A DNA stretch of 64,000 bases from Photobacterium atrarenae. GTDB taxonomy: Bacteria; Pseudomonadota; Gammaproteobacteria; Enterobacterales; Vibrionaceae. Shown here one piece after another: positions 18,261 through 26,061 of the stretch; position 1 is the first letter of the stretch; each line of letters begins with the position of its first letter. The notes under the pieces were generated by a model, which was not told the origin of the DNA, did no database searches, and saw only the letters and a program-made list of their open reading frames with translations. Made by a program: the position numbers and the translations under genes. The DNA is taken from contig NZ_CP101509.1 in NCBI RefSeq assembly GCF_024380015.1, forward strand, positions 496,001 to 560,000, in the 5' to 3' direction.

Positions 18261-18290
18261 CAAAAAAACCGCTGAATTGTCAGCGGTTTT
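18261..18290 (-). terminator. Terminator between the two RtT-like units
   Basis: On the minus strand AAAACCGCTGA, a 4-nt loop and TCAGCGGTTT form the stem, followed by a run of seven T. It is the same hairpin as at 18436-18466, so most transcripts may stop before the distal repeat. Confidence 0.85.
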
Positions 18291-18298
18291 CTTAAAAG

Positions 18299-18424
18299 TG
18301 GCGGAGAGATAGGGATTTACTGCGCCCTTCGGGCCGTTGCTCTAAAGCGCCTTCGGCTAGCAACGTTGTCTCGCTGCGCTCGGCTGAACCCTGTCTAGGG
18401 TTCTTCACCCTATCTCATCATCAC
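18299..18424 (-). ncRNA. RtT-like RNA repeat, proximal copy
   Basis: Structured unit 51 nt behind the mature tRNA-Ser end. GAGATAGGG at its 5' side can pair with CCCTATCTC at its 3' side, enclosing CCCT/AGGG, a GTTGCT/AGCAAC stem with an inner GCCGAAGGC hairpin, and GCCCGAAGGGC. Its last 18 nt (CCCTATCTCTCCGCCA in part) repeat the T-arm and acceptor end of the tRNA-Ser(UGA) gene; between the tRNA-like GGGTTCA and AATCCC lies an insert of about 75 nt. This is the architecture of the tRNA-derived RtT RNAs. Confidence 0.65.
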
Positions 18425-18435
18425 AAATTGGAGGC

Positions 18436-18466
18436 ATAAAAAAACCGCTGAATTGTCAGCGGTTTT
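18436..18466 (-). terminator. Terminator directly behind tRNA-Ser
   Basis: An 11-bp stem (AAAACCGCTGA / TCAGCGGTTTT) with loop attg, followed on the minus strand by a T run. Located 9 bp behind the tRNA CCA end. Confidence 0.88.
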
Positions 18467-18474
18467 CTTAAAAG

Positions 18475-18565
18475 TGGCGGAGAGATAGGGATTTGAACCC
18501 TAGATACGCTATTAACGTATGCCGGTTTTCAAGACCGGTGCTTTCAACCACTCAGCCATCTCTCC
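18475..18565 (-). tRNA. tRNA-Ser(UGA)
   Basis: Minus strand, 91 nt including an encoded CCA. The acceptor stem GGAGAGA pairs with TCTCTCC, followed by discriminator G and CCA. The anticodon stem-loop CCGGTCTTGAAAACCGG carries the anticodon TGA. A long variable arm (CATACGTTAATAGCGTATC) is present, as in class II serine tRNAs, and the T-arm reads GGGTTCAAATCCC. It appears to be a single tRNA gene followed by three terminators and two RtT-like units. Confidence 0.97.
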
Positions 18566-18726
18566 GTAAGTGCGGTGAATCATACCCAGTCAGGCGGGCA
18601 TTGTAAAACCCCAAAAGATTCAACTGCTCAATTGTTCACCTGATATTTCAAACTTTTTTGGTTTTCTCCGAGGCTTGGCGAAAATGCAGCAACAACGTGC
18701 AATAATAGACCATCAATCTCGGCGAA

Positions 18727-19179
18727 TTATTCCGTTTCCGCTGACTTTTCTTCAATACCTGAGCCCCAGAAAGCCTGTTCCGGATCGGCTCCTGTAGCAA
18801 TAAGCGCCCTTAACGCTACCGGATACAAATTGAATTGTTCCACCTCTGTTTGATGCGCCCAAAGGAACTCCAGATGCGGCTCGTTGGAGATGACCGGTTG
18901 CTGCGCCTGCAAATCCGTTTTCGCCGCAAAGATCAGATTAATTTCAGCGTTGAGCGTCCCCTGTTCAAACCACTCATTCTCCGCCGCACCGATAAATTCG
19001 CCCACCTCAGCATCAATGGATGCCTCTTCCCACAGCTCACGCTTGAGTGCCTGTTTGGCCGGCTCGGCAAATTCGATGTGTCCGCCGGGCAGGAAGGTTT
19101 TGTCGTCGCCTTTGGCCCGAACCAGCAACACATACGCACCGGAAGTGATAATCCCCCGCGCCTGATAGTGAAACGTCAT
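18727..19179 (-). CDS. Nudix hydrolase
   Basis: A protein of 150 residues. The Nudix box runs from GGHIEFAE to RELWEEAS; the REXXEE metal-binding core is intact and the last Gly of the consensus is Ser. FLWAHQTEVEQFNLYP near the C-terminus is commonly seen in Nudix proteins acting on small nucleoside or phosphate derivatives, but the substrate is unknown. It is divergent from the carboxypeptidase gene at 19307 and precedes the tRNA-Ser on the same strand. Confidence 0.87.
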   Translation of the reverse strand: MTFHYQARGIITSGAYVLLVRAKGDDKTFLPGGHIEFAEPAKQALKRELWEEASIDAEVGEFIGAAENEWFEQGTLNAEINLIFAAKTDLQAQQPVISNEPHLEFLWAHQTEVEQFNLYPVALRALIATGADPEQAFWGSGIEEKSAETE

Positions 19180-19306
19180 TCAAATCCCCCTACATTCAAA
19201 CCGGGACATGATATAACGTTCTTCCCGGATCTGGGGATCCTTTTTCAATCCTGCCCCAAAGTTGTGCTAACCTCGGACATTCATCCTCCAATAACGCAAG
19301 ATCACC

Positions 19307-20431
19307 ATGAGAATATTCAGTAATTTCGAAAGCGGCAACATCAATGTCGTCAAAGCCGACGATGCCAACGACATTCAACTAACGATCCCGAACGATAACC
19401 AGTCTGAGTTTTATCAGTGGTTCCATTTCCGCCTGGAAAGCCAGCCGCATTCAGAGCACCAGATCAAGCTGCTGAACCTGGCTAAATCAGCCTACCCGGA
19501 AGGCTGGCAAGGGTACGATGTGGTTGCGTCCTATGATCGCGAAGAATGGTTCCGCATTCCATCCGAGTTCGACGGTGACACCCTGAGCTTTAAGGTGATC
19601 CCGGAGCATCACTCGATGTATTTCGCCTACTTTGCGCCGTACAGCTACGATCGTCACCAGGATCTGCTGCATCAGGCGCAGCTGCATCCGGAATGTCGCC
19701 TGGAAACCCTGGGCAGCACCTTGGACGGCAACGACATGAGCCTGCTGACCATCGGCGAGCCGTCGGATGAGAAGAAGAACGTCTGGATCATCGGCCGTCA
19801 GCACCCGGGCGAAACCATGGCCGAGTGGTTTATTGAAGGCCTGCTGCAACGCCTGCTGGATGATACCGACACCGTGGGCCGTGCGCTGCTGGAGCAAGCG
19901 GTATTCCATGTGGTACCGAACATGAACCCGGACGGCAGTATCCGCGGTCACCTGCGCACCAATGCGGTCGGGGTGAACCTGAACCGCGAGTGGCAAACCC
20001 CGTCGATGGAGAAGAGCCCGGAAGTTTACCTGGTCCGTGAGCGCATGCTGGCCACCGGGATCGATCTGTTCCTGGATATCCACGGCGATGAAGCCATCCC
20101 GTATAACTTTGTCGCCGGCAGCGAAGGCGTGCCGTCTTACGATGCGCGCATGGCTGAGCTGGAGCAGGCCTTCAAACAAGCGCTGCTGACCATCACCCCG
20201 GAATTTCAGGACGAGCACGGCTATGACAAAGACAAGCCAGGCGAAGCGAACCTGACGGTGTGCTCAAACTGGGTTGCTGAACAGTTCAAGTGCCTGTCCT
20301 ACACCGTGGAAATGCCGTTCAAGGATCACAACCTGCATCCGGACAGCTTCTACGGTTGGTCGCCGGAGCGAAGCGTAGCCTTTGGGCAGGACATGCTGGC
20401 CGCGATTCAGGCCGTGATTGCCAAGGTGTGA
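19307..20431 (+). CDS. M14-family zinc carboxypeptidase, cytosolic type
   Basis: A protein of 374 residues without a signal peptide. An N-terminal beta-sandwich domain (about 1-115) comes before the M14 catalytic domain, the layout of the cytosolic carboxypeptidase (CCP/AGBL-like) subfamily. Zinc ligands are visible: RQHPGETMAEW (His166 and Glu169) and DIHGDE (about His261); NMNPDGS and LNREW are substrate-binding; the catalytic Glu is in YTVEMPF. Bacterial members remove C-terminal residues from proteins or peptides; the target here is unknown. A terminator hairpin follows. Confidence 0.9.
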   Translation: MRIFSNFESGNINVVKADDANDIQLTIPNDNQSEFYQWFHFRLESQPHSEHQIKLLNLAKSAYPEGWQGYDVVASYDREEWFRIPSEFDGDTLSFKVIPEHHSMYFAYFAPYSYDRHQDLLHQAQLHPECRLETLGSTLDGNDMSLLTIGEPSDEKKNVWIIGRQHPGETMAEWFIEGLLQRLLDDTDTVGRALLEQAVFHVVPNMNPDGSIRGHLRTNAVGVNLNREWQTPSMEKSPEVYLVRERMLATGIDLFLDIHGDEAIPYNFVAGSEGVPSYDARMAELEQAFKQALLTITPEFQDEHGYDKDKPGEANLTVCSNWVAEQFKCLSYTVEMPFKDHNLHPDSFYGWSPERSVAFGQDMLAAIQAVIAKV

Positions 20432-20447
20432 TCTGCTTGAAGATAAA

Positions 20448-20474
20448 AGAGGCTCACCACTTCGGTGAGCCTCT
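20448..20474 (+). terminator. Hairpin terminator behind the carboxypeptidase gene
   Basis: AGAGGCTCACC and GGTGAGCCTCT form a perfect 11-bp stem with loop acttc, 17 bp after the stop codon. A short T-containing tail follows. On the opposite strand it also lies at the end of the decayed DsbA/FrnE fragment. Confidence 0.75.
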
Positions 20475-20475
20475 A

Positions 20476-20690
20476 TTGTAACGCCAACAGCAAGCTGATG
20501 GTGCTCTACAATATCCTGCTCCATCTCAAGCTGCCGTCGGGGATCCGAAAAGTCGCGTTCAAATCGGGTTGAGTCCAGCCCCACTTCAGCTGCAATCGCG
20601 GCGATAAAACGTAACACCAACCGCAGATCGCATCATGAAAAAACTCGACTCGGATTTGCCGACTCAATGCAGCTCTCCTGCATATGCTGA
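20476..20690 (-). pseudogene. Remnant of a DsbA/FrnE-family oxidoreductase gene
   Basis: Two pieces of a thioredoxin-fold protein lie in different frames and are joined by an internal deletion. The first (IRVEFFHDAICGWCYVLSPR, about 20590-20660) is the N-terminal strand and CxxC active site of the FrnE/DsbA group. The second (VLRFIAAIAAEVGLD and HHQLAVGV, about 20480-20620) is the helical region and the start of the return to the thioredoxin fold. The rest is missing, cut at the hairpin at 20448-20474. It directly follows the glutathionyl-hydroquinone reductase gene, so it was probably the third gene of that operon. Confidence 0.65.
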
Positions 20691-21572
20691 TCACCAGTTG
20701 AGCGCCGGGCCGGCCGGCACAATGCCGTGCGGATTGAGGGGCCGGTGTGAAACGTAGTAATGCTGCTTCATGTATTCAATATCAATCGTCTGCCCGATGC
20801 GCTCCATGCTGATCAGATCCAGCATATATCGATACAGCCGGGTAAACGCACTGAGCGATTGTTTGTTGGCCTTAAAATGAAGCGCATACACCGCTTCAAA
20901 ACGAACCAGTGTCGGCAGTAGAAACAGATCAGACAGGGTGATCTGGTCACCATGCAAATAACGATGTTCACCAAGTCTGCGATCCAGTTGTGCCAGTGCC
21001 GAGAACAACGTATCACTGGCCGCATCGTAGGCTTGCTGATCCGTGGCAAACCCGACGTGATAGACCTTACGGTTGACGTTCTGGTGCAACCACAGATTCA
21101 TCGCCTCAATTTTTTCGCGTAATTGCGCCGGCACGAGTTCCGCTGGGTGCTTGGCCAGTGGCAACCAGTCTTTAGCCAGCATCACCGCCAGTGCCGACGA
21201 GTCATTCCCCCGGATAGTTTGCGCTTGCTTGTCCCACAGTACCGGTACAGTCACGCTCCCGCTATAAGTCGGCTTGGCCTGAAGGTAGCGCTCGGCCAGA
21301 GTAGACACGTCATCCAGGGGATCAGGATGTTCCGTATCAAATCGCCAGCCGGACTCAAACCGCTCGGCCGCCACCGAAGAGACCGAGATCGCATCATCCA
21401 ACCCCAGATAACGGATCACCAAATAAGGCCGGTGGGCAAACGGACAGGCGTAAGACATATACAAGTGATATCGCCCGGCCTCTGCTGCCACCGGAAGGTC
21501 AAACTGATCTTCAGTAACCAGATCGCTCGCGACTTTATCGGGATACCAGATCCCCTGCTCCATCACGGCCAT
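20691..21572 (-). CDS. yqjG: Glutathionyl-hydroquinone reductase (YqjG/ECM4 family)
   Basis: A protein of 293 residues belonging to the Xi-class glutathione transferases. The N-terminal thioredoxin fold has the catalytic Cys43 in SYACPFAHRPY, and VPVLWDKQ is the cis-Pro segment; the C-terminal helical domain contains DRRLGEHRYLHGD and the family's LISMERIGQTIDIEYMKQHYY (given in part). These enzymes reduce glutathionyl-hydroquinones with glutathione. It starts 2 bp after the FMN reductase stop, so both are in one operon; a divergent LysR gene probably controls it. Confidence 0.88.
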   Translation of the reverse strand: MAVMEQGIWYPDKVASDLVTEDQFDLPVAAEAGRYHLYMSYACPFAHRPYLVIRYLGLDDAISVSSVAAERFESGWRFDTEHPDPLDDVSTLAERYLQAKPTYSGSVTVPVLWDKQAQTIRGNDSSALAVMLAKDWLPLAKHPAELVPAQLREKIEAMNLWLHQNVNRKVYHVGFATDQQAYDAASDTLFSALAQLDRRLGEHRYLHGDQITLSDLFLLPTLVRFEAVYALHFKANKQSLSAFTRLYRYMLDLISMERIGQTIDIEYMKQHYYVSHRPLNPHGIVPAGPALNW

Positions 21573-21574
21573 GA

Positions 21575-22132
21575 TTAATTCTCCTGCACCGATGAAATCG
21601 CCTGCTCAAATGCGGCAACCAGATCGGCCAGCGCTGCTTGTGTCTCAGCATCAAAAGCGCCCTCGCGAAACTTCTCCGGATAACTGCCCAGACTGTAGGT
21701 GGCTTTCACATCCCCGCCCCACCACGGCATCAGCTCAGCCATGGTCTTGAGGTTAGTCGCCCCGCCATTCGGCCCCGGCGACGTGCTGGCAAGCAGCACC
21801 GGCTTTTTCGTCTCACCAAAGAAAGGCTGGCCCGGCTCGGCCACCCGGGAAAGCCAGTCAATCACATTTTTCAGAAACGCCGGCATCGCGCCATTGTGCT
21901 CCGGCGAAGCGATGATCAGTGCATCATGATCGTGCATGATGGCTTTTAACTTCATGACGTTGGCGGGAATACCCTGGGCTTCGATATCAAGACCGTACAT
22001 CGGCAATTCAAAGTCACCCAGATCCAGCACCGTGACTTCAGACTCGGTCACTTGCGCCGCCAGGGCGTGAATTAAGCTGTTGTGAATCGACTGGCTGTGG
22101 TTGCTGCCCGAAAAAGCTAGGATTTTTTTCAT
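21575..22132 (-). CDS. NADPH-dependent FMN reductase
   Basis: A protein of 185 residues with a flavodoxin-like fold. FSGSNHSQSIHN near the N-terminus binds the FMN phosphate, and SPEHNGAMPAFLKNVIDWLSR is the hallmark of the NADPH-dependent FMN/quinone reductase family (about residues 76-96). The ATG at 22132 is preferred over the GTG directly before it; GGAGAAG precedes. Family members reduce FMN, quinones or azo dyes in the cytosol. First gene of the redox operon with the glutathionyl-hydroquinone reductase. Confidence 0.88.
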   Translation of the reverse strand: MKKILAFSGSNHSQSIHNSLIHALAAQVTESEVTVLDLGDFELPMYGLDIEAQGIPANVMKLKAIMHDHDALIIASPEHNGAMPAFLKNVIDWLSRVAEPGQPFFGETKKPVLLASTSPGPNGGATNLKTMAELMPWWGGDVKATYSLGSYPEKFREGAFDAETQAALADLVAAFEQAISSVQEN

Positions 22133-22311
22133 CACTTCTCCTTAAAATTGATTTCATCTACACCTCATTGCAAGGTGATGATTCAATCCTAAACAACCAA
22201 AACAAGTGAATAAACATTACTATAGTTGCCATATAGTTCACCCTGAGTAAACTATCATTCGTATCACACACCAACTTTGGCCCACCTGATCATCAACTAA
22301 GGACGACAAAG

Positions 22312-23220
22312 ATGGATAAAATCAGAGCGCTGACGGTTTTCAGACGCGTGGTGGAACTGGGCAGCTTTAAAGCCGCCGCGGAAGATCTGGCGTTGTCCAA
22401 AGCAGCAGTGAGCAAGAACATCAATGAGCTGGAAGATTACCTGAAAAGTCCGTTAATCAACCGCACCACCCGGAACATGCACATCACCGATCAGGGACAG
22501 CACTATTACAACCGGGTGTGCCATATTCTCGATGAGCTGGCCTCGGCCGATCTGTCGGTCATTGAGTCTTCCCACAACTTAACCGGCTCGCTCAAGATCA
22601 GCGTGCCGATGTCACTCGGGATCCTCGAAATCAACCCGATCATTTGCGAATTCATGCACCAGCATCCGGAGTTATCGATTGAAGTGGTGATGAATGACCA
22701 GTACGTTGATCTGATTGATCGGGGTATTGATATCGCGATCCGTGGCGGTGGCGAGCTCAGCAACTCCAGCCTGAGATCGCGCAAACTACTCGAGATGGAA
22801 CGTGTCCTGTGCGCCGCCCCGGACTATCTGGCTGCTGCGCCGGATCTGCGGGAGCCCCGGGATCTGATCCAGCATCAATGCCTGATCTACAGCTTTTCGT
22901 CCTCCGCACGGCGCTGGTTATTCACCCATGCTGACGATGCAACGCAAGTTCAGGAAGTTGATCTGCCGCCCGGCCCCTATGTGGTCAACAACGGCATTGC
23001 CCTGAAGCAAGCCGCCTGCGCCGGCCATGGTATTTTATTGCTGCCGAAGTTATTCGTCGATAAAGAGCTCAAATCAGGCCGGCTGATCACGGTGCTGCCA
23101 ACCTGGCAGGCTGAGACCCATTCTCTGTATGTCGTGTACCCTTACCACAAAGAGCAATCGCAAAAAGTCAGGGCTTTGATTGATTTCATGGCCGAACATT
23201 TTTCCAGCGACCAGCCATAA
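22312..23220 (+). CDS. LysR-family transcriptional regulator
   Basis: A protein of 302 residues with an N-terminal winged helix-turn-helix (FRRVVELGSFKAAAEDL, about residues 9-27, then SKAAVSKNI) and a periplasmic-binding-protein-like effector domain. It belongs to the subgroup often found divergent from quinone or flavin reductase genes. It is divergent from the FMN reductase operon with 179 bp between starts, so regulation of that operon is likely. The effector is unknown. Confidence 0.9.
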   Translation: MDKIRALTVFRRVVELGSFKAAAEDLALSKAAVSKNINELEDYLKSPLINRTTRNMHITDQGQHYYNRVCHILDELASADLSVIESSHNLTGSLKISVPMSLGILEINPIICEFMHQHPELSIEVVMNDQYVDLIDRGIDIAIRGGGELSNSSLRSRKLLEMERVLCAAPDYLAAAPDLREPRDLIQHQCLIYSFSSSARRWLFTHADDATQVQEVDLPPGPYVVNNGIALKQAACAGHGILLLPKLFVDKELKSGRLITVLPTWQAETHSLYVVYPYHKEQSQKVRALIDFMAEHFSSDQP

Positions 23221-23264
23221 GCAATTCTTTTCCTGACACGTTCACACCTGCTTCGCCCCCGTAT

Positions 23265-24170
23265 TCAGGAGCGAATGCGATCAGACCCCGGTTTAACCGT
23301 TGTCATTTGCAGCACGATTGTGGAGACAATCGAGAGGAGGATCCCGGGATAGACAGCAACCGGGATCGCTTTGCCTTCAAACAACAGCATCAGCACCGCG
23401 ACAAAGACCGGACTTAAATAGATATAGGCCATCACTTTTGCCGGCCCCAGAGCCACAGTGGTTTTGTGAATAATGAAGGTCGAGACCAGGGTGGCAAAGA
23501 AAGCAAGATAGAGCATATGGCCGGTCAGCCTGGCATCAAACCGAGCCCAGTCCAGCGGCTGCTCCAACACAAACAGCGCCAGTGCCATCCAAAGCGCGCC
23601 GCCGACCAGGGTACAAAAGACAGTCACCACGCTGTCTTCTCCCCGGTGAAACAGTTTCATCGACAGCGAAAAACAGACCATCGACACACATCCGAGCAAA
23701 AATAACCCGTCCCCCTGGTTAAGATTCAGGCTCAGTAATGTTGCCAGATCACCACGCACCACGACCCAGCAGGTCCCCGCGGCCCCGGTCAAATAGACCC
23801 CCAATCGCACAAGCGAAATGGTTTCCTTAAACAACAACACACTCGCCATCGCAGTGATAAACGGAACCAGGGTATATAACGTGCCGGTATTTAAAGCCGT
23901 GGTGGTTTCCAGCCCTTTAAACATGCAGATAAAAAAGATCGCAAAGAACAGGCTCATCACCAAACTTCTTGGAAAGACCCGAATCGCCATCCGGATCCGC
24001 GGTTTGGCCAGCAGAATGTAAGGCAGCAAAACCAGAGCCGCCAGCAAGAACCTGAGTAGCGTCAGGGAAAACGGATTCATCACGCCGGAGAGCTGCGCCG
24101 AAGAGAGAAAAGAACCGGCCACCAGCGCAGTGACCAATAAAGAGAGTAAATGATATTTCAGAGTGTTCAT
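23265..24170 (-). CDS. EamA/DMT-family exporter
   Basis: A protein of 301 residues with ten predicted membrane helices in two EamA halves (first half to about residue 135, second from about 150). The pattern FSLTLLRFLLAALVLLP and LNTGTLYTLVPFITAM is typical of drug/metabolite transporters. It faces the LysR gene at 22312 convergently. Substrate unknown; family members export amino acids, nucleosides or other metabolites. AAGG lies 6 nt before the ATG. Confidence 0.88.
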   Translation of the reverse strand: MNTLKYHLLSLLVTALVAGSFLSSAQLSGVMNPFSLTLLRFLLAALVLLPYILLAKPRIRMAIRVFPRSLVMSLFFAIFFICMFKGLETTTALNTGTLYTLVPFITAMASVLLFKETISLVRLGVYLTGAAGTCWVVVRGDLATLLSLNLNQGDGLFLLGCVSMVCFSLSMKLFHRGEDSVVTVFCTLVGGALWMALALFVLEQPLDWARFDARLTGHMLYLAFFATLVSTFIIHKTTVALGPAKVMAYIYLSPVFVAVLMLLFEGKAIPVAVYPGILLSIVSTIVLQMTTVKPGSDRIRS

Positions 24171-24443
24171 ATCCAGCCTTCTGTGTCAGGAATCCAATAG
24201 GGTTATTGCAACACCGGCACTTTATCAACCGGTGACTGTAAATAAACACAGGTTGGGTAACTTCTCTGTTTACTCAAAGAAAACAATCAACGAAAAAAAC
24301 ACAACAAAACCTATAACCAACCGCAAATAATCCACTAACAGTAAATAGTCTATTCACCTAGGTCCTGTTTATCCTCACCCGAACCGCCCCTACACTGAAT
24401 CGTGAACTCACTATTCAACTTTTGAAAACGCGGAGAGCGAACA

Positions 24444-25253
24444 ATGAACAAATGGATCAACTTGGTACTTGCCGGCATGCTGACTGCCTTACCCATAGCT
24501 GAGAGTGTGGCGAAAACAGGATCGACCGAAGGGCAACTAACCTTGCAATACAGCGATGGCCGGGCAGCCTCGCATGGCCTGCAGGAAGTAAACAGAGTAC
24601 TGAAAACCGTCGGGGTGCGGGTCAGCCAGACAACCATTCCAAGCGAAGCGGCACCGCTCCTGAAAATATCTGAGCAACGGGCGCTGAACAGTGCAGAATC
24701 GAACCAGTTAATCTCGATGTTCCACCTGCACCGGGGCGAGCTGTTAGATCAAATCAAACTGGCGGGCCGTGAGCCGGAAGCCCATCGCGGCGGGTATCTG
24801 TCGACATCAGAGATCGGTGTCGCCCCTTACCCGAAAGTCTATGACATGAAGGCCATGACCCCGGAAGTGATGTACTATTTGCAGGAGAAGTTCGGCAAAC
24901 TCCACGTCAACAGTGCCAATAGTGGCGTCGGGATCGACGAAGTCATGACCATTGTCTCAGGCGGGCCGTGGACCTGGTTTTTCGTCCTACCGGATAACGT
25001 GATCGGAAAACTGACCCTGGGTGAAGTGTCCTACCCGGGCAACGCCTGGCGGATCAGCTATCCGGGTCTGGTGCCTCATGGTGGATTCCTGGATGCCCCC
25101 CACGGGCTGGTGGTGGCCTTCGCGCACGGACCGGAACACTTTGTGATGCGTTACGAAGAGCCCAGCGTGATGGGAACCGAAGTGCTCGGCACCAACAGCT
25201 GGATCGACTTCAGCGGCGAAGTTCCTCAACTGCTGGACGAAGCCCAGAACTAA
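24444..25253 (+). CDS. Exported protein of unknown function
   Basis: A protein of 269 residues. A signal peptide is likely (LVLAGMLTALPIAESVA, cleavage near residue 22). The mature part contains HRGGYLSTSEIGVAPYPKVYD, GPWTWFFVLP and several Trp, Gly and Pro-rich loops, and reads like a compact beta-rich periplasmic domain of about 245 residues. It has no Cys in the mature part. I do not recognise the family. Its stop codon overlaps the end of the convergent HAD gene by 4 bp. Confidence 0.65.
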   Translation: MNKWINLVLAGMLTALPIAESVAKTGSTEGQLTLQYSDGRAASHGLQEVNRVLKTVGVRVSQTTIPSEAAPLLKISEQRALNSAESNQLISMFHLHRGELLDQIKLAGREPEAHRGGYLSTSEIGVAPYPKVYDMKAMTPEVMYYLQEKFGKLHVNSANSGVGIDEVMTIVSGGPWTWFFVLPDNVIGKLTLGEVSYPGNAWRISYPGLVPHGGFLDAPHGLVVAFAHGPEHFVMRYEEPSVMGTEVLGTNSWIDFSGEVPQLLDEAQN

Positions 25254-25897
25254 GCGCCACCCCCGATGACGAAACGCAACGCCGCATCGACATCGAGATA
25301 GTTCGGCAACTGCTGATGATGCTCGACGCGGTTGCCGATAATCACTAGGTTCACTCCCAGTGACCGGCAGGCATTCACATCCCATAGTGCGTCGCCAAAA
25401 TAAGTCAGTGATCCCTCGCTCACCTCGCCGACCTGATGTCTGGCGATCTTCATGATCCCGGTCCTGGCATGATGATCATTTGAGGAGGTAAGCTGTAGCC
25501 GGCTGGTATCAAACCCGGCAGACTGCAACTTGAGCAGCGCCGTCTCTCCCCATCCGCCGGTCGCCAGGGAGACCGTAAACTGGTCGCTGTCGAGCAGTTG
25601 CGCCATAAAATTCCGCGCCCCTGCGATTTCGCGAACCGGATGGTCGCTGATGTGTTGTTTGATATTGCGGATGAACACGGCTTTCACCTGCTGCTCCAAG
25701 CTCGCCAAATCGTATTGGGGTAGTTGGCGTTCAATCAAGGTCATCAAAATCCCGCGATCGGTCGCATGAGGATAACGCTCCCAGTTACTGTCCACCGACA
25801 AACCGGTCACTTCCTTGATTGCTGCAACAAAACAATCGCTATCAAACTGATACGACTCAATTAAAGTACCGTCGATATCAAACATGACGTGATGCAT
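25250..25897 (-). CDS. HAD-superfamily hydrolase
   Basis: A protein of 215 residues. Motif I is MFDIDGTLI (nucleophile Asp at about 7), motif II is in SLATGG, motif III near the Lys in TGIMKIA, and motif IV is YFGDALWDVNA. A helical cap lies between motif I and II, giving the phosphoglycolate-phosphatase-like subclass. Family members are cytosolic phosphatases for small metabolites; the substrate is not predictable. The SFGD.WD variant of motif IV is retained, so the enzyme should be active. Confidence 0.85.
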   Translation of the reverse strand: MHHVMFDIDGTLIESYQFDSDCFVAAIKEVTGLSVDSNWERYPHATDRGILMTLIERQLPQYDLASLEQQVKAVFIRNIKQHISDHPVREIAGARNFMAQLLDSDQFTVSLATGGWGETALLKLQSAGFDTSRLQLTSSNDHHARTGIMKIARHQVGEVSEGSLTYFGDALWDVNACRSLGVNLVIIGNRVEHHQQLPNYLDVDAALRFVIGGGA

Positions 25898-26061
25898 TCA
25901 TATCCTCTCCCTTGTCCCACGAAAGCACTGCCCGTGTCTGTTCTGGTGAATAACTGAGAAACCAAACCATGTTCCCTTTTGTCAGAGACCACGGTAACCT
26001 GAAACACGCAAAAGGAAAACAGCTTCAATTCATTTGAAAACAAATACATGGAGAGTCAGTC

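Larger units (their letters stand above)
18114..18474 (-). repeat. Tandem repeats behind tRNA-Ser, periods 176 and 185 bp
   Basis: Two near-identical units follow the tRNA. Each contains a structured RNA core and ends with a piece of a tRNA 3' end including CCA (CCA complements at 18475-18477 for the tRNA, 18299-18301 and 18114-18116 for the units). A separate rho-independent terminator lies behind each CCA. The period is close to the 178-bp repeats known behind E. coli tyrT. Confidence 0.8.

Noticed and set aside
18114..18474. CRISPR-like repeats
   Set aside because: There are only two long units with no spacers; they are tRNA-derived RtT-like repeats.
19487..20218. Long antisense frame in the carboxypeptidase gene
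   Set aside because: It is a shadow of the well-supported M14 gene on the other strand, with no family motif.
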